Below, piece by piece: positions 20,101 to 28,675 of a stretch of 64,000 nucleotides of DNA. The notes beneath the pieces are model-generated. The model worked only from the letters and a program-made list of their open reading frames with translations. It was not told where the DNA came from and did not search any database. Numbering within the stretch: position 1 is the stretch's first letter; the number at the start of each line of letters is the position of its first letter. Both the position numbers and the translations under genes were made by a program. This DNA is from a virus: positions 1 to 64,000 of the IMG/VR virus record IMGVR_UViG_3300031951_000003. One strand, given 5' to 3'.

Positions 20101-22161
20101 ACTTGATGTTAATGATTGGTCTTGAGATATATCTTTTGGTTTACACTCGCAACCTTGGCAGTCTGGATATGTTAATACCGGTAGGGATATAACTTTTATT
20201 TTCTGACCTCGGAAAATTTGGTATATTTTATTTATAGCAAAAATAGATAATCCATATTTTATTGAAATTGCTAAGTTTTTCCCTGCAATTGCTAAAGTAT
20301 CTTTTGCTTCTGTAGTTTTTTGACCTGCCAAAAATTTTAAAGCAGCACCAGCAATAGATGCAACTCCAGTTCCAACCAAGTTTGCACCAGCCGCAGTTAA
20401 CTTACCAGCTTCAATATAAAGTTTAATACCTTTAATAACACCTTTTCCGAAAAGGTATAAATGATATCCAACTAAAGCCGCAAATAAACCAATAAGGATA
20501 TTTTTCAAACCCAACAAAAGATTTAAAAAGAAGACTATAAAATGGAGTGCAATTAAAAGTGGGATTGAAACAATCTGAAGGAGTTGAAGTAAAAGTGAGA
20601 CAATAAAAAATAAAAAGTCAAAGTTTTTGAACCCTTCGTTTACCGGAAATTTATTCACTGTGTCAGAACATGAATCATCATCAATTTCTTTGATTCCTAT
20701 AAACCTTCCTCTACCCCCATCTTTATATTGGTCTATCAAACCTGAAACTGTATAAACTCTATTATATTCGAATTGATAAAATGTGTCTTCACAGTTTATC
20801 ATCTCATTAAGTTTTGTTGTTGCGTCCTGAACAGAAAACCCGTTAGTATAACCTGACCAATCTAGCCCAAAATAATAAGAACTTTTTAGTTGATTTCTTT
20901 GTTGTAAAGGAGGGTTAACATTAGGATTGTTTGGGTCAACCGCAGTGCTACTCCAACCATACTCTCTAACGTTTGGAACTAAAAAATACGGTCTTTTGAC
21001 AGATTCACTTAGACTATTTGATTGTTGCCATTTAATTTTAAATCTATATTTTCCCTTAGTGGGAATTCCAATCGTTGGGTCGTTTGATAGAATTTTTTCA
21101 CCAAACTCGTTTGTGACTAAATAATCCAAATTCATTGGGAGTTCTACCAACCATACCCCATTTTCGTCTATTAAATTTCCACTTTGTTCCAATCTGTATT
21201 CTTCAAGAATTGGATTGCCGCTCAAGTCAGTATTAATTGTTTGTCTTACTGCAAGTATTTGACCAGGTCCTGCAACAAGTGAACATAGGTTACCGAAATT
21301 ATCTCTCGGTTTACCACCCCTTATTGTTATAGAACCTAATTTCAAATCGGGTCTTAACCTAAACTTGTCAGGTGTGGAATAAACCGAACCCATGAAAACA
21401 GAAGTAGGCTGTATGTCAATGTTTGCATCATCCCTCAAATCAAAATCAAGTCGGTTGATTGCTATTTGACAAACATCAGGGTCACCCCATAAAGGACTAA
21501 CTTCAATTGTTCTATTCAAATTTACAATTTGAGGAAGAGAATTCAAATCAGTTGAGCTTCTAAATCTATTTCCCGCCACTTGTGATTCCGTTGCCCTTCC
21601 AATTCTAATTAAATCTTGTGGTGTCAATGAGAATTCACCCATGTCCGACAAATCAACGTCCATCACAAATTGTTGATTACCAACCGGAACTCCCATTATC
21701 ATGTAGTCCCCACTTTCGTTTGTTTTTGCGGTAAATTTGTAATACCTATCGTATAACTCAACAACCGTAGACGCGGTCAATGCATCAAGCCTACTTGGTA
21801 AAGTTCCTGTAGGATTGTGTCCGCTATGTGACCTTTCGTAAGGTAGGAGATTGTATCGATATCCATCTTCATTTTTGTCTTCAGGAGACTTATAAGGATA
21901 TATACTTGAAATGATAGGGTTCGATTGGTCTACCTCAGTGATAGGAACAAAAACCGAGACCCTTGCGTTGGGTAATCCAAATCCGTTATTAGCAGTAACT
22001 CTTCCTACAACCACACCGTAATCAGCACAAGCTCTTATATAAACATCCGTTTGTTGTATTGTCAAAGACAGAATTTCTAAAAATTCAAAGTCTTGGTCGA
22101 GTTGAACATTAATTGTTTTGTTTACACCTAATTCGGTTCTTATTCTATAGGATTGACCCAT
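17107..22161 (-). CDS. Giant 1684-residue virion protein with membrane-like segments
   Basis: The first in-frame ATG is at 22161; a TTG one codon earlier is less likely. Residues ~45-160 resemble a carboxypeptidase-regulatory/transthyretin-like domain (VVVGRVTANNGFGLPNARVS, later YKFTAKTNESGDYMIMGVP). Residues ~510-615 contain three or four long hydrophobic stretches rich in Leu, Ile and Phe, followed by a Gly/Ala-rich helix and a CQGCEC cysteine cluster near 670. The rest is beta-rich. Membrane-like segments in a baseplate-operon protein suggest contact with, or insertion into, the host envelope, but that is inference. It heads the overlapping 22161-13398 gene run behind a TATTTATT box. Confidence 0.7.
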   Translation of the reverse strand: MGQSYRIRTELGVNKTINVQLDQDFEFLEILSLTIQQTDVYIRACADYGVVVGRVTANNGFGLPNARVSVFVPITEVDQSNPIISSIYPYKSPEDKNEDGYRYNLLPYERSHSGHNPTGTLPSRLDALTASTVVELYDRYYKFTAKTNESGDYMIMGVPVGNQQFVMDVDLSDMGEFSLTPQDLIRIGRATESQVAGNRFRSSTDLNSLPQIVNLNRTIEVSPLWGDPDVCQIAINRLDFDLRDDANIDIQPTSVFMGSVYSTPDKFRLRPDLKLGSITIRGGKPRDNFGNLCSLVAGPGQILAVRQTINTDLSGNPILEEYRLEQSGNLIDENGVWLVELPMNLDYLVTNEFGEKILSNDPTIGIPTKGKYRFKIKWQQSNSLSESVKRPYFLVPNVREYGWSSTAVDPNNPNVNPPLQQRNQLKSSYYFGLDWSGYTNGFSVQDATTKLNEMINCEDTFYQFEYNRVYTVSGLIDQYKDGGRGRFIGIKEIDDDSCSDTVNKFPVNEGFKNFDFLFFIVSLLLQLLQIVSIPLLIALHFIVFFLNLLLGLKNILIGLFAALVGYHLYLFGKGVIKGIKLYIEAGKLTAAGANLVGTGVASIAGAALKFLAGQKTTEAKDTLAIAGKNLAISIKYGLSIFAINKIYQIFRGQKIKVISLPVLTYPDCQGCECKPKDISQDQSLTSSQSGLLSRFSDSIQYYEKLLASPYVQSFDEDSRDAVALAFASAAGGNDGDPFSRNSYKVMDSGDDGSIFIDGCPVDFFAYSNYLPLGERVNIFNTRKKYFDGVNRIKVTFNSPNNLVNHLDNTLTIFLSDKLETGTLLSFVNPLDTTDVNFNFTGNTPQTSGIYGQALNPGPSTYNVGYCDPNNPYSNLTTTYQLNRGSEITGYTYPADIEYYQVITALTINQAINLFGGAPDESLPQIVNSGTVIIGNNQKHIKILGICINTGWLNGYYTNEIPYSQIFQDYGNQYITILQRGVDPYSPTYVNKYGLGVLFGFNDPDALTLTAETRLNIPIQKLNSNIMSVQPFTQNGQSEIFYPSHFFRGGINNTTEIGKQWSAFTTFNVGYYSSLDRTTNPSGSLDFSNGVVSSPYNGAYSSIVTTPSQRVGKYNTAEDISGAAFFYVQESGRRPKDVEITYYTNVFLPSFTGNPMNISTNTLNVMRTDRLPSSDNLDGGTWTLNPALLQQNIGFAIYQISAYGEGAISVDAYSTGADITTADIVGQYSYTNVIDTLNLCSQIVSLKCYEGNGTTFKVNTGCTETDAVVSGCYQFLRRPLLDIGKDIRNFNEWAYRFRFNYGLCRGVLSQSFTNNWINGSLFMFPIQIDVFFDLNNKPLAPKYPSRLTYFDSDTNNFYFRSSPFLSGSTSSRFIGSPANTLGPQYSINSRNLLFPTTIINLGMKDSFYQEIIMEASAKAYVMSNLNPTSYSDTSDIVNLFVLSRITSATFLQQMLGLRDNSINSLFTRSSTVGIIQPKNRVDADLVQMMSINSEIGIVPFSTEFYPFDANDPNNAVVVLQTAGNNVMGIFFSSSTADLQIKDYISPGVINFRPASNANALTYPFGIKSQRVPFYQWGLEGGNSIFGTEKNNWKTNISDGIISYEYQSLSRRFTNAPSYFSGSYNNVSDIYQRGYIFAVNQNQQYSATAGTWTNNFMIGAPNQFYFGLVAGASALDKFKTKYSADE

Positions 22162-22174
22162 CAACTAGTTTTTC

Positions 22175-22182
22175 AATAAATA
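22175..22182 (-). promoter_or_regulatory. TATTTATT box before the 1684-residue gene
   Basis: It lies 13 bases upstream of the ATG at 22161, in the 94-base gap after gp6. Confidence 0.45.
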
Positions 22183-22255
22183 GTTTAACTGTAATTTTCA
22201 AAGACGAAATCACACACCACTTAAAAATAAGTGAATTGATTACGAAATAAACTAA

Positions 22256-24094
22256 TTAAGAAAAGGTTACAGATTGGAAATTCTTAACTAAGATTTTGAT
22301 ATCTTTTGTTGGGTATCTAACTTGGTAAACCTGTGAGGGTTGTGCAAAGATTGTATTGTCTACAGGTTGTATCTGTTTTGTTTCTGGGTCTGAATATTCC
22401 ATTGACGTTTCGGCTGAAGAATATTGACCACCTACTTTATTAAAAACTTTTACGTCAGCAACTGTCAGAACTCCGTTTTGGTTTTGAACAATACTTTCGA
22501 GTTCAGATAAATTTACATTCTGACCCATTTCTCTTCCGAGTGGGTCCATGTATGCAGAGATTCTATCCACTACAGCGGTAATAACTTGTCCTGAATTTTG
22601 TGCGGAGTCGAGAACAATTGAAATTTCAAAAGAAAGGTCAATTACTTCTGCAGTCAAAATCGAAATATAGTCGTTCATCATTCTGTAATTAGAAAGATAA
22701 GTTGCAACATTTTGTCTCAACGTGTTTGAGACAATACTTGTTAGTTTTCCTGAGGTGTCATATGATAATAATTGGATGAGAATCTTATTATCATTTTCGG
22801 TAATTGAAACTTTGGCAGGTGCACCATATTGTGATGGCATTGTTCTTATCAATGATTCATAATCTTGAACCGTAACAGCTCTTTTTTGTGCCGAAAAGTT
22901 GAATGAAACATAGTTTCTAACCTCTTCTACTGTTGGAACTCCAGCACCTCCAACAGCTGCTGTTACGTTATTACATCTCAATGAGTTAACCACTGACGAA
23001 TTAGTCGATTCTGATGGTCCGTTAACATAAAACGAAACCGTTCCGATTTGATTGATTACATTTGTTCCCAAGTTTGTTGCCAATCCACCACCGATTCTAT
23101 ATTGAATAAACAGTGTCGAATTAGGGACTAAAGCCGCACCCAAAGACATATTATTAGAGTATCTTTGTATTTCAGCAGTCAAACCTAAAGTTGTAAATTC
23201 ATCTAATGCATCTTGTGCGGTATTTGTTCCGCCTCCGAAAGTTAATTTTTTGAATCCTTCGGCTGTGTATTCTGAAATAAACCTATTCTGAGTTTGAATA
23301 TATCTTCCTACTTTTATACCAGGCTGGTCTGAAACTTTGGTCGGGTCTTCAACAAAGATTCTGTCTTCGGCCAATGAGTCAACTTCATACCACCTATTCT
23401 GTGCCCCCAAGAATTCAGCAACTGAAGGGATGTTAGTATATTCAGTTCCATTTTTCAACAATACACTTGTGATACCTAGAACATTTTTTTCAGGTAGGAA
23501 TAACTCTAAGAATGGTCTTACATCATTCGGGGTAATAACCCTTTTGAAAACCTTTGTAATACCATTTACGACAAGTTCTCTCTTGGTAATTGTATAATTT
23601 ATCAAGACATTGTTTGCGTTGAAATTTGGTATCTTCAATCTGTTTGGAAAACCTTGAGAGTTGTATGGTGATGCAAAATCAATATCATTAATATTTTCAA
23701 AAACAATCCCACCACCGGTAAACTGTGAACCTCTCGTTAAAACTCCGAGGTATCTTTCATCTTCTTTGTCTCCAAAGGCTGGAACGGTAATTGAAAAGTC
23801 AACAAGTGCAACTGAAGGTCTTTGACCAGGAACCTTTAATCCATAAGTTCTTGCTATGTTATAAACAGATGACCTTTGTTGTGCGTATTGTAATACTGTT
23901 TCTTGAATACTTCTATCGATATTGTAATGTAAATTGTCGGCAATCGCGGCATTCATGTCTAAGAACACTGAAAAAACAGATGCATCATTAAAGTCCTGAA
24001 TTAATTCAGGGTAGAATGTTCTGACGTAATTAAGAAGCTCGGTTCTTATTGCTTGATAATCTCTTGTAGTATATGATATTTTTCTGTTCGCCAT
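22256..24094 (-). CDS. gp6: Baseplate wedge protein, T4 gp6 / gpJ family
   Basis: At 612 residues it is close to T4 gp6 (660). The N-terminus (ISYTTRDYQAIRTELLNYVR, then FYPELIQDFNDASV...DMNAAIADNLHYNIDRS) is the classic start of gp6/gpJ wedge proteins that form the inner baseplate ring. A second conserved block, around residues 380-430, contains SFNFSAQKRAVTVQDYESLI. It lies 5 bases downstream of gp25, as expected for a wedge module. Six copies of a gp6 dimer normally close the ring around the hub. Confidence 0.9.
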   Translation of the reverse strand: MANRKISYTTRDYQAIRTELLNYVRTFYPELIQDFNDASVFSVFLDMNAAIADNLHYNIDRSIQETVLQYAQQRSSVYNIARTYGLKVPGQRPSVALVDFSITVPAFGDKEDERYLGVLTRGSQFTGGGIVFENINDIDFASPYNSQGFPNRLKIPNFNANNVLINYTITKRELVVNGITKVFKRVITPNDVRPFLELFLPEKNVLGITSVLLKNGTEYTNIPSVAEFLGAQNRWYEVDSLAEDRIFVEDPTKVSDQPGIKVGRYIQTQNRFISEYTAEGFKKLTFGGGTNTAQDALDEFTTLGLTAEIQRYSNNMSLGAALVPNSTLFIQYRIGGGLATNLGTNVINQIGTVSFYVNGPSESTNSSVVNSLRCNNVTAAVGGAGVPTVEEVRNYVSFNFSAQKRAVTVQDYESLIRTMPSQYGAPAKVSITENDNKILIQLLSYDTSGKLTSIVSNTLRQNVATYLSNYRMMNDYISILTAEVIDLSFEISIVLDSAQNSGQVITAVVDRISAYMDPLGREMGQNVNLSELESIVQNQNGVLTVADVKVFNKVGGQYSSAETSMEYSDPETKQIQPVDNTIFAQPSQVYQVRYPTKDIKILVKNFQSVTFS

Positions 24095-24099
24095 CTATT

Positions 24100-24570
24100 T
24101 TAAATATTGACAATTATAAAATCACTTTGACCAAACGCATTCCTTTCGGTTGAATAGTCAATTCTTAATTTTGCGGTATATTCAGAAGTCCCTTTACCCG
24201 GGAAACGATATATTGATATATCACCAGGACCTGCGATGTTTGGAGTATTGGCTGAATCGATTTCCTCTTGGATATCAGCAGGTTCTATTGTTATATTATT
24301 CAAAAGTAACTCTGGCATAAATTGGGAAACCGCATCTCTGATATCTGATTCGATTGCTGCAAATGTCAACCCATCGAAAGGTTCAAATATAAATTCATAA
24401 AGTCTCGTTCCGAATTCTGGTAGAAAATATCTCGAACCCTTTCTTGTAAGAATTAAATGTAGAAGGTCAGCTTTGATTTCCTGAGCCTCAAATTCAGTAA
24501 GTGCTAAGTAGTCTCCTTTCCTCGAATCCCTAAAGGGGAAATTTATACCATATGTAATTCCATCTGCCAT
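24100..24570 (-). CDS. gp25: Baseplate wedge protein, gp25/GPW family
   Basis: At 156 residues it has the usual length for gp25-like proteins. The diagnostic stretch runs from residue ~42: RKGSRYFLPEFGTRLYEFIF, then EPFDGLTFAAIESDIRDAV. In T4, gp25 sits in the wedge core next to gp6 and gp53 and helps trigger sheath contraction. The ATG at 24570 is preceded by TATTTATA only 4 bases away. Its neighbour gp6 follows at once, forming a two-gene wedge unit. Confidence 0.92.
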   Translation of the reverse strand: MADGITYGINFPFRDSRKGDYLALTEFEAQEIKADLLHLILTRKGSRYFLPEFGTRLYEFIFEPFDGLTFAAIESDIRDAVSQFMPELLLNNITIEPADIQEEIDSANTPNIAGPGDISIYRFPGKGTSEYTAKLRIDYSTERNAFGQSDFIIVNI

Positions 24571-24574
24571 ATTG

Positions 24575-24582
24575 TATAAATA
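24575..24582 (-). promoter_or_regulatory. TATTTATA box before gp25
   Basis: An exact match ending 4 bases before the ATG at 24570. Confidence 0.4.
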
Positions 24583-24590
24583 TAGTTGGA

Positions 24591-24779
24591 TTATTTTTTT
24601 AATATAGTATTTCCTCTTTCAGCTCTCGGTTCGAATGGACAATGTCTACAATTATTTCCACAACAATATCCTCTGTTAGTGTGATAATTCTCTGTGAACA
24701 CTATTCTACCGTTCTCTTCGTAGAAATAAGAAGGGTCAAGTTTTTTAGGCTCGACCCTTTTATCTTCATTATTTTTCAT
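24591..24779 (-). CDS. Cysteine-rich mini-protein, DUF5522-like
   Basis: This 62-residue protein has the core FTENYHTNRGYCCGNNCRHC followed by PFEP. The CC-x3-C-x2-C pattern after a Y-H-x-x-R-G-Y segment matches a small family (DUF5522) widespread in Bacteroidota genomes. The cysteines and histidines probably bind zinc or another metal; the function is unknown. The gene starts 3 bases after the ribonucleotide reductase stop, so it is probably co-transcribed. Its occurrence in a phage suggests capture from a host. Confidence 0.7.
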   Translation of the reverse strand: MKNNEDKRVEPKKLDPSYFYEENGRIVFTENYHTNRGYCCGNNCRHCPFEPRAERGNTILKK

Positions 24780-24782
24780 AGG

Positions 24783-26645
24783 TTATACCAATGTAATCTC
24801 ACAAGCTCCTCCAGCACATGCTAGTTCTCCACTTAAATCAGTATCATCATCATTTTCAACAATTTTTGACAAATCAACATCTTTTAGCGTTTGTAATAGC
24901 TCTTCGTATTTTTCTTTTGTGCAATCTTCAAAAGGTGCTTGAATATATGTTCCACCATTGTAAGGTAAAACTGAAAGTCCATTATAATGTTCCTTATTTT
25001 CCCACATCCATTCACCAACTGCCGGCCATTCATGTTCACGAATAGAAACTGTTGCAGATACGTTATGTGCATTTGAACCATTTCTATGACCTGGTTTAAT
25101 CCATTCTTGTTGAACCTTTTTAACTCTTTCTAAGAGTTGAATGGGTGATTCATTTCTTAAGATAGACCCTTCAGGTGCCTTTTGTGGTATACTAATAACT
25201 GCAGTGTCATGTGGTCTGAAATATTCATCTTCAACAAGTTCAGGATGATTATTCTTTAGGTGTGTGTATATTGCTTCGTTTTTACCAACTCTAACTCTTC
25301 TGATATAGTAATCGTTATGCCATGCGTGAATACCTGATGAAGTTCCAAGTGTTAGTGAGGTAGTTCCTGCCGGTTTTACTGTTGTGGTTCTAGCCGACTT
25401 ATTAATACCAATTAGGGATGTTACTCTTTCATTTTCTTCTTTTACCACTTTAGCCGCTGATTTCATGTTGAGACCCATAACCGCTCCTGAGCCAATTCCT
25501 GTCATTGAGATACCAATAAGGGCATCTTTTTCTGTAGTTCTTTGCCAAATTGGTCTTAGATAATGGAAATCAGTATATCCTGCCTGAAGAGTGCCAATGA
25601 AAGAAGCAGCCTTAACTCTATCTTCGTAATCTTCTTGAGATACGACATTTGAAACGTTCACTTCAGTCAAGTTACAGAATTGGAAAGGACGAAGTGCAAT
25701 TTCACAACATGGGTTAGTTCCCCAATCTTTGTCATTACTTAAGTAGATACCAGGTTCGCCAGCACCACTTGCTTCGATTCTTTTCCAAAGGTCCATAAAA
25801 TAGTCCTTTGTAATTTTGTGTCTCATCAATACTGCTGAGTTATTAGCTCTTCCTCTTTGTGGATTTTGTTCCCACCAAGCACCACTTTTACAACCAATCA
25901 TATCTTCATCAGTTGCTGAGAATAAACAAATCAAAGCCGCTCTTCTGATACCACCAGCTAACACTGCGTCCGCAATGTGACATACCATGTCATGAACTTC
26001 GATTGGAGTTAATTTTTCTCCATCTTCTTTCGCTTCTAAAATACCTTCTAATTTGATTAGACATTCTTTCAGTGGTTGAGGACCAGGAGCCTTACCACCC
26101 GATGTTACAAGTCTAGCACCTTTTGGTCTGATATCACTATAATCAAACTCGATATGAGAACCACCAAAGAAGTATGACTTGACTAATACTTTAACAGCAT
26201 CAGCCCATCCCTCGATAGAGTCTGCAACTAACCATCTTCTACCTCTCTCTTTATTTGGTTTTCTAACCTCAGGTAACAACTCAACATGGTGTTTTTGAAC
26301 TGAGTATCCAACACCTGTTCCACCTAAGAGTAAGAACATGATTTCAGAAAATACTCTCCAATCATCAATCGGTGCAAATGCACAGTTGTAAATTCTGTTT
26401 GGAGAAATTTCAATGGGTTTACCTGCAAATTGCATTGACCTCATTGAAGGAAGAACTTGTTTTCTATAAACGTATTTATAGTTCTCTCTGATTTCTTCTT
26501 CTAGTTTGGGATACTTTTTGATATGCATCTCCATGTTTCTTGTGACTAATTCTTGCCACGTTTCTCTTCTCTTAAGTTCGGGAATATACTTAGCATACTT
26601 CATGTATACTGTAATCTCCGATAAAATCCTGTTCGAAATGTCCAT
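24783..26645 (-). CDS. nrdJ: Adenosylcobalamin-dependent (class II) ribonucleotide reductase
   Basis: This enzyme converts ribonucleotides to deoxyribonucleotides using a B12-generated thiyl radical. Visible landmarks are the N-terminal redox Cys in IYNCAFAPIDD (Cys88), the catalytic loop NPCCEIALRPFQFCNLTEVN with radical Cys, Glu and the second redox Cys, the phosphate-binding KPAGTTSLTLGTSSGIH segment, and a C-terminal CAGGAC (CX4C) shuttle pair like that of monomeric RTPR. At 620 residues it is shorter than the ~740-residue lactobacillar enzyme, so part of the allosteric region may be reduced. It ends the replication block and supplies dNTPs without needing a NrdB subunit. Confidence 0.9.
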   Translation of the reverse strand: MDISNRILSEITVYMKYAKYIPELKRRETWQELVTRNMEMHIKKYPKLEEEIRENYKYVYRKQVLPSMRSMQFAGKPIEISPNRIYNCAFAPIDDWRVFSEIMFLLLGGTGVGYSVQKHHVELLPEVRKPNKERGRRWLVADSIEGWADAVKVLVKSYFFGGSHIEFDYSDIRPKGARLVTSGGKAPGPQPLKECLIKLEGILEAKEDGEKLTPIEVHDMVCHIADAVLAGGIRRAALICLFSATDEDMIGCKSGAWWEQNPQRGRANNSAVLMRHKITKDYFMDLWKRIEASGAGEPGIYLSNDKDWGTNPCCEIALRPFQFCNLTEVNVSNVVSQEDYEDRVKAASFIGTLQAGYTDFHYLRPIWQRTTEKDALIGISMTGIGSGAVMGLNMKSAAKVVKEENERVTSLIGINKSARTTTVKPAGTTSLTLGTSSGIHAWHNDYYIRRVRVGKNEAIYTHLKNNHPELVEDEYFRPHDTAVISIPQKAPEGSILRNESPIQLLERVKKVQQEWIKPGHRNGSNAHNVSATVSIREHEWPAVGEWMWENKEHYNGLSVLPYNGGTYIQAPFEDCTKEKYEELLQTLKDVDLSKIVENDDDTDLSGELACAGGACEITLV

Positions 26646-26697
26646 TTTTTGTAGTTTTTGTTGTGTAAGTTTTTATCAAAAAATCGTCGATTTTTAT

Positions 26698-26705
26698 GAT
26701 AAATA
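26698..26705 (-). promoter_or_regulatory. TATTTATC box upstream of nrdJ
   Basis: It lies 52 bases before the ATG at 26645, in the 134-base gap between helicase and nrdJ. A GGTCG...CGACC hairpin (26709-26727) lies just upstream on the coding strand and a short AAAAATCG/CGATTTTT palindrome (26679-26695) just downstream. These may be a weak terminator or an operator. Confidence 0.35.
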
Positions 26706-26779
26706 TGCGGTCGAACACTTTCCGACCACAAAATTAATTAAAAAAAAATAAGTTTTTTTGTTATAAAGTAGATATTTAA

Positions 26780-28159
26780 TTATGGATTTTTTTGTTGCTC
26801 TCTTTCTTTTCTTTTCTCGAGAAGCTCCTTAACTCTATCTCTTTTTCTTTCTTCTTGTTGTTCTTCAAAACCTAAGAAGGTTACAGATGATTCCGTATCT
26901 ATTTCAAGTAATTCGTTGTTGAATTTACAGTTTTCGAATACAACACCATCTTTACCTAAACGAGACTTAGTAATTGCAATAGTTGCTAAGTTCATTTCTT
27001 TTTGTTGTAGTGTTTTTGCCACGGTTATGATGACGTGACCGACTTGGGCTTTCTTAATTGAACCTCCCATTTGGTCAGTAGTAACAACCTCAGATGAGAT
27101 TGAACTTCTATTACCTTGGGTTGCTGTCCAACCAGCTATGTCAAGTTCATGACACATGGCTTCGAATGCTCTCATAATTGAACCTTCGGCTTTCCATTCG
27201 TCTTTAGCACTTGATTCTGGTAGAACACAATCAATATAGTCCATTACTATCATATCAATCCTTGTTCCATCCGCTATCATTTTTCTGACCTGATTCTTTA
27301 TTTGATTCATGGTCATTGTATCTGAAGCTAATTTCTTAAGAACTAATTTGTTTTGCATCGTTTCCTTAATCTCAGTAATTTTTTCCATAACTTTTTCTTT
27401 ATGGAAAACCAAGTTATCGGGTTCTATGCCAGTCCAAATGGTAAAATGTTTTCTTTGGATAATTTTTGGGTTGTCCTCAAAAAATATTTGAAGAACGTTA
27501 TATCCCATATTGAAAGCTGTATTAGAAATTTTTGTGAGGACGGTTGTCTTACCAACACCTGTTGGTGCCAAGATAACACCAATCTCACCTTTCGCTAAAC
27601 CACCTTTGAGTAGTTTGTCAATTCCTGCAATACCCATTGGAATTGGGTGTCTATAATCTTCAACAAGAACATTTTCCAAATCGTTGAATACGTCTGATTG
27701 TCCTTTCTCGATTTCACCAACTTGAAGAGCCTCTCTAACAAGACCTTCGACTTTATCGTAGGATTCGAAATCACCCTCAGTGATTATCTTTTGTGCCTTG
27801 TCCATTGCTTTCTGTAACTCTTGTTGTTTACAGAATTTCAATGCCTTCTCTTGAACGAACTGAGTTCCTTCTAATGGTGCATCTTTTACTTGATTGAGAG
27901 TATCTAAAACAATTTTAGCTACAAGTTCTTGACTAACCTCGGACTTTATAATTTGTTCTAAAGTTTCGAAGTTTGGTGTTGATTCATATTTTACATAATA
28001 CTCTTTAATCATTTGAATAATGATTTTAAAGTATTTGTTATCGAAATATGAACTCTCAATAACATCCAAGATTGAACTTGAAAAGTCCTTATCAAGGATT
28101 ATTTGATTTATTAATTGTATCTGAAATGTATTACCTAAGTAGTCAAAATTCTTATTCAT
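26780..28159 (-). CDS. gp41: Replicative DNA helicase, T4 gp41 / DnaB-type
   Basis: This 459-residue protein has a helical N-terminal domain (residues ~1-150), as in DnaB/gp41. The RecA-like core has Walker A LAPTGVGKTT near residue 195, Walker B MIVMDYIDCV near 303, and downstream TATQGNRSS and ITKSRLGKDG motifs typical of hexameric DnaB helicases. The basic/acidic C-terminal tail (KRDRVKELLEKRKEREQQ) may contact partners. It unwinds DNA at the fork with SSB, UvsX and the polymerase encoded in the same window. The start at 28159 follows a 39-base gap that contains a G-run but no standard Shine-Dalgarno. Confidence 0.92.
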   Translation of the reverse strand: MNKNFDYLGNTFQIQLINQIILDKDFSSSILDVIESSYFDNKYFKIIIQMIKEYYVKYESTPNFETLEQIIKSEVSQELVAKIVLDTLNQVKDAPLEGTQFVQEKALKFCKQQELQKAMDKAQKIITEGDFESYDKVEGLVREALQVGEIEKGQSDVFNDLENVLVEDYRHPIPMGIAGIDKLLKGGLAKGEIGVILAPTGVGKTTVLTKISNTAFNMGYNVLQIFFEDNPKIIQRKHFTIWTGIEPDNLVFHKEKVMEKITEIKETMQNKLVLKKLASDTMTMNQIKNQVRKMIADGTRIDMIVMDYIDCVLPESSAKDEWKAEGSIMRAFEAMCHELDIAGWTATQGNRSSISSEVVTTDQMGGSIKKAQVGHVIITVAKTLQQKEMNLATIAITKSRLGKDGVVFENCKFNNELLEIDTESSVTFLGFEEQQEERKRDRVKELLEKRKEREQQKNP

Positions 28160-28198
28160 AAACTCTCTGTGATTCCCCCCTTATAATTTAAATAGTCC

Positions 28199-28648
28199 TT
28201 AGATAAGGTCAAATTCCAAATACTCGTGAGTTAATTTTTTTGCTGAAAAAATGTCAGTTAATTCTCTAAGTAATTCTTTCAAGAATGGTCTTACGTCAAC
28301 TGTATAACGAACTTTTGGTGGATAAAGTTTTCCATCAATTCTTCTATGACAAATTGTCGTGTCGCCCAACTTGACATAAAGGTTGAAAAATTCAGGACCT
28401 TCTGTGAACGATGTTTCCATAATTGCTGGATTATCATTGATGGCGTCCTTGTTATCCATCATGTAAATCACAGTCTTCATTTTTAGATAATAATGGAGTT
28501 CCTCACTGAATGCCTTCATGAATCCATAAAGTTCCATAGAGTTCTTAGCTTTCGGGTTGTAACCACGAACATTAAAAAACCTCTGAACAACAATGTTTTC
28601 ATTGAGGGTCAATAGAAATTCCATTTTTGTGCTGTCTTGCTCTTTCAT
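28199..28648 (-). CDS. Unknown protein of the replication block
   Basis: This 149-residue protein has no signal peptide or membrane segment. It opens with a charged segment, then MEFLLTLNENIVVQRFFNVR and GYNPKAKNSMELY, followed by alternating helices and a FLKELLRELTDIF amphipathic helix near the C-terminus. It sits between the 2OG oxygenase and the helicase with gaps of 27 and 39 bases, so a replication or recombination accessory role is plausible. I do not recognise an enzymatic motif. Confidence 0.65.
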   Translation of the reverse strand: MKEQDSTKMEFLLTLNENIVVQRFFNVRGYNPKAKNSMELYGFMKAFSEELHYYLKMKTVIYMMDNKDAINDNPAIMETSFTEGPEFFNLYVKLGDTTICHRRIDGKLYPPKVRYTVDVRPFLKELLRELTDIFSAKKLTHEYLEFDLI

Positions 28649-28675
28649 GTTTGTTTAATTTTTGTTTGTATTTGC

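Noticed and set aside
24731-24759. AAGGGTC/GACCCTT inverted repeat as an nrdJ terminator
   Set aside because: It lies inside the start of the 62-residue gene, has a 15-base loop and no following T-run on the coding strand.
26679-26727. Hairpins between helicase and nrdJ as a definite terminator
   Set aside because: Stems are short and there is no clear T-run directly after the better one; recorded only as a possible regulatory region.
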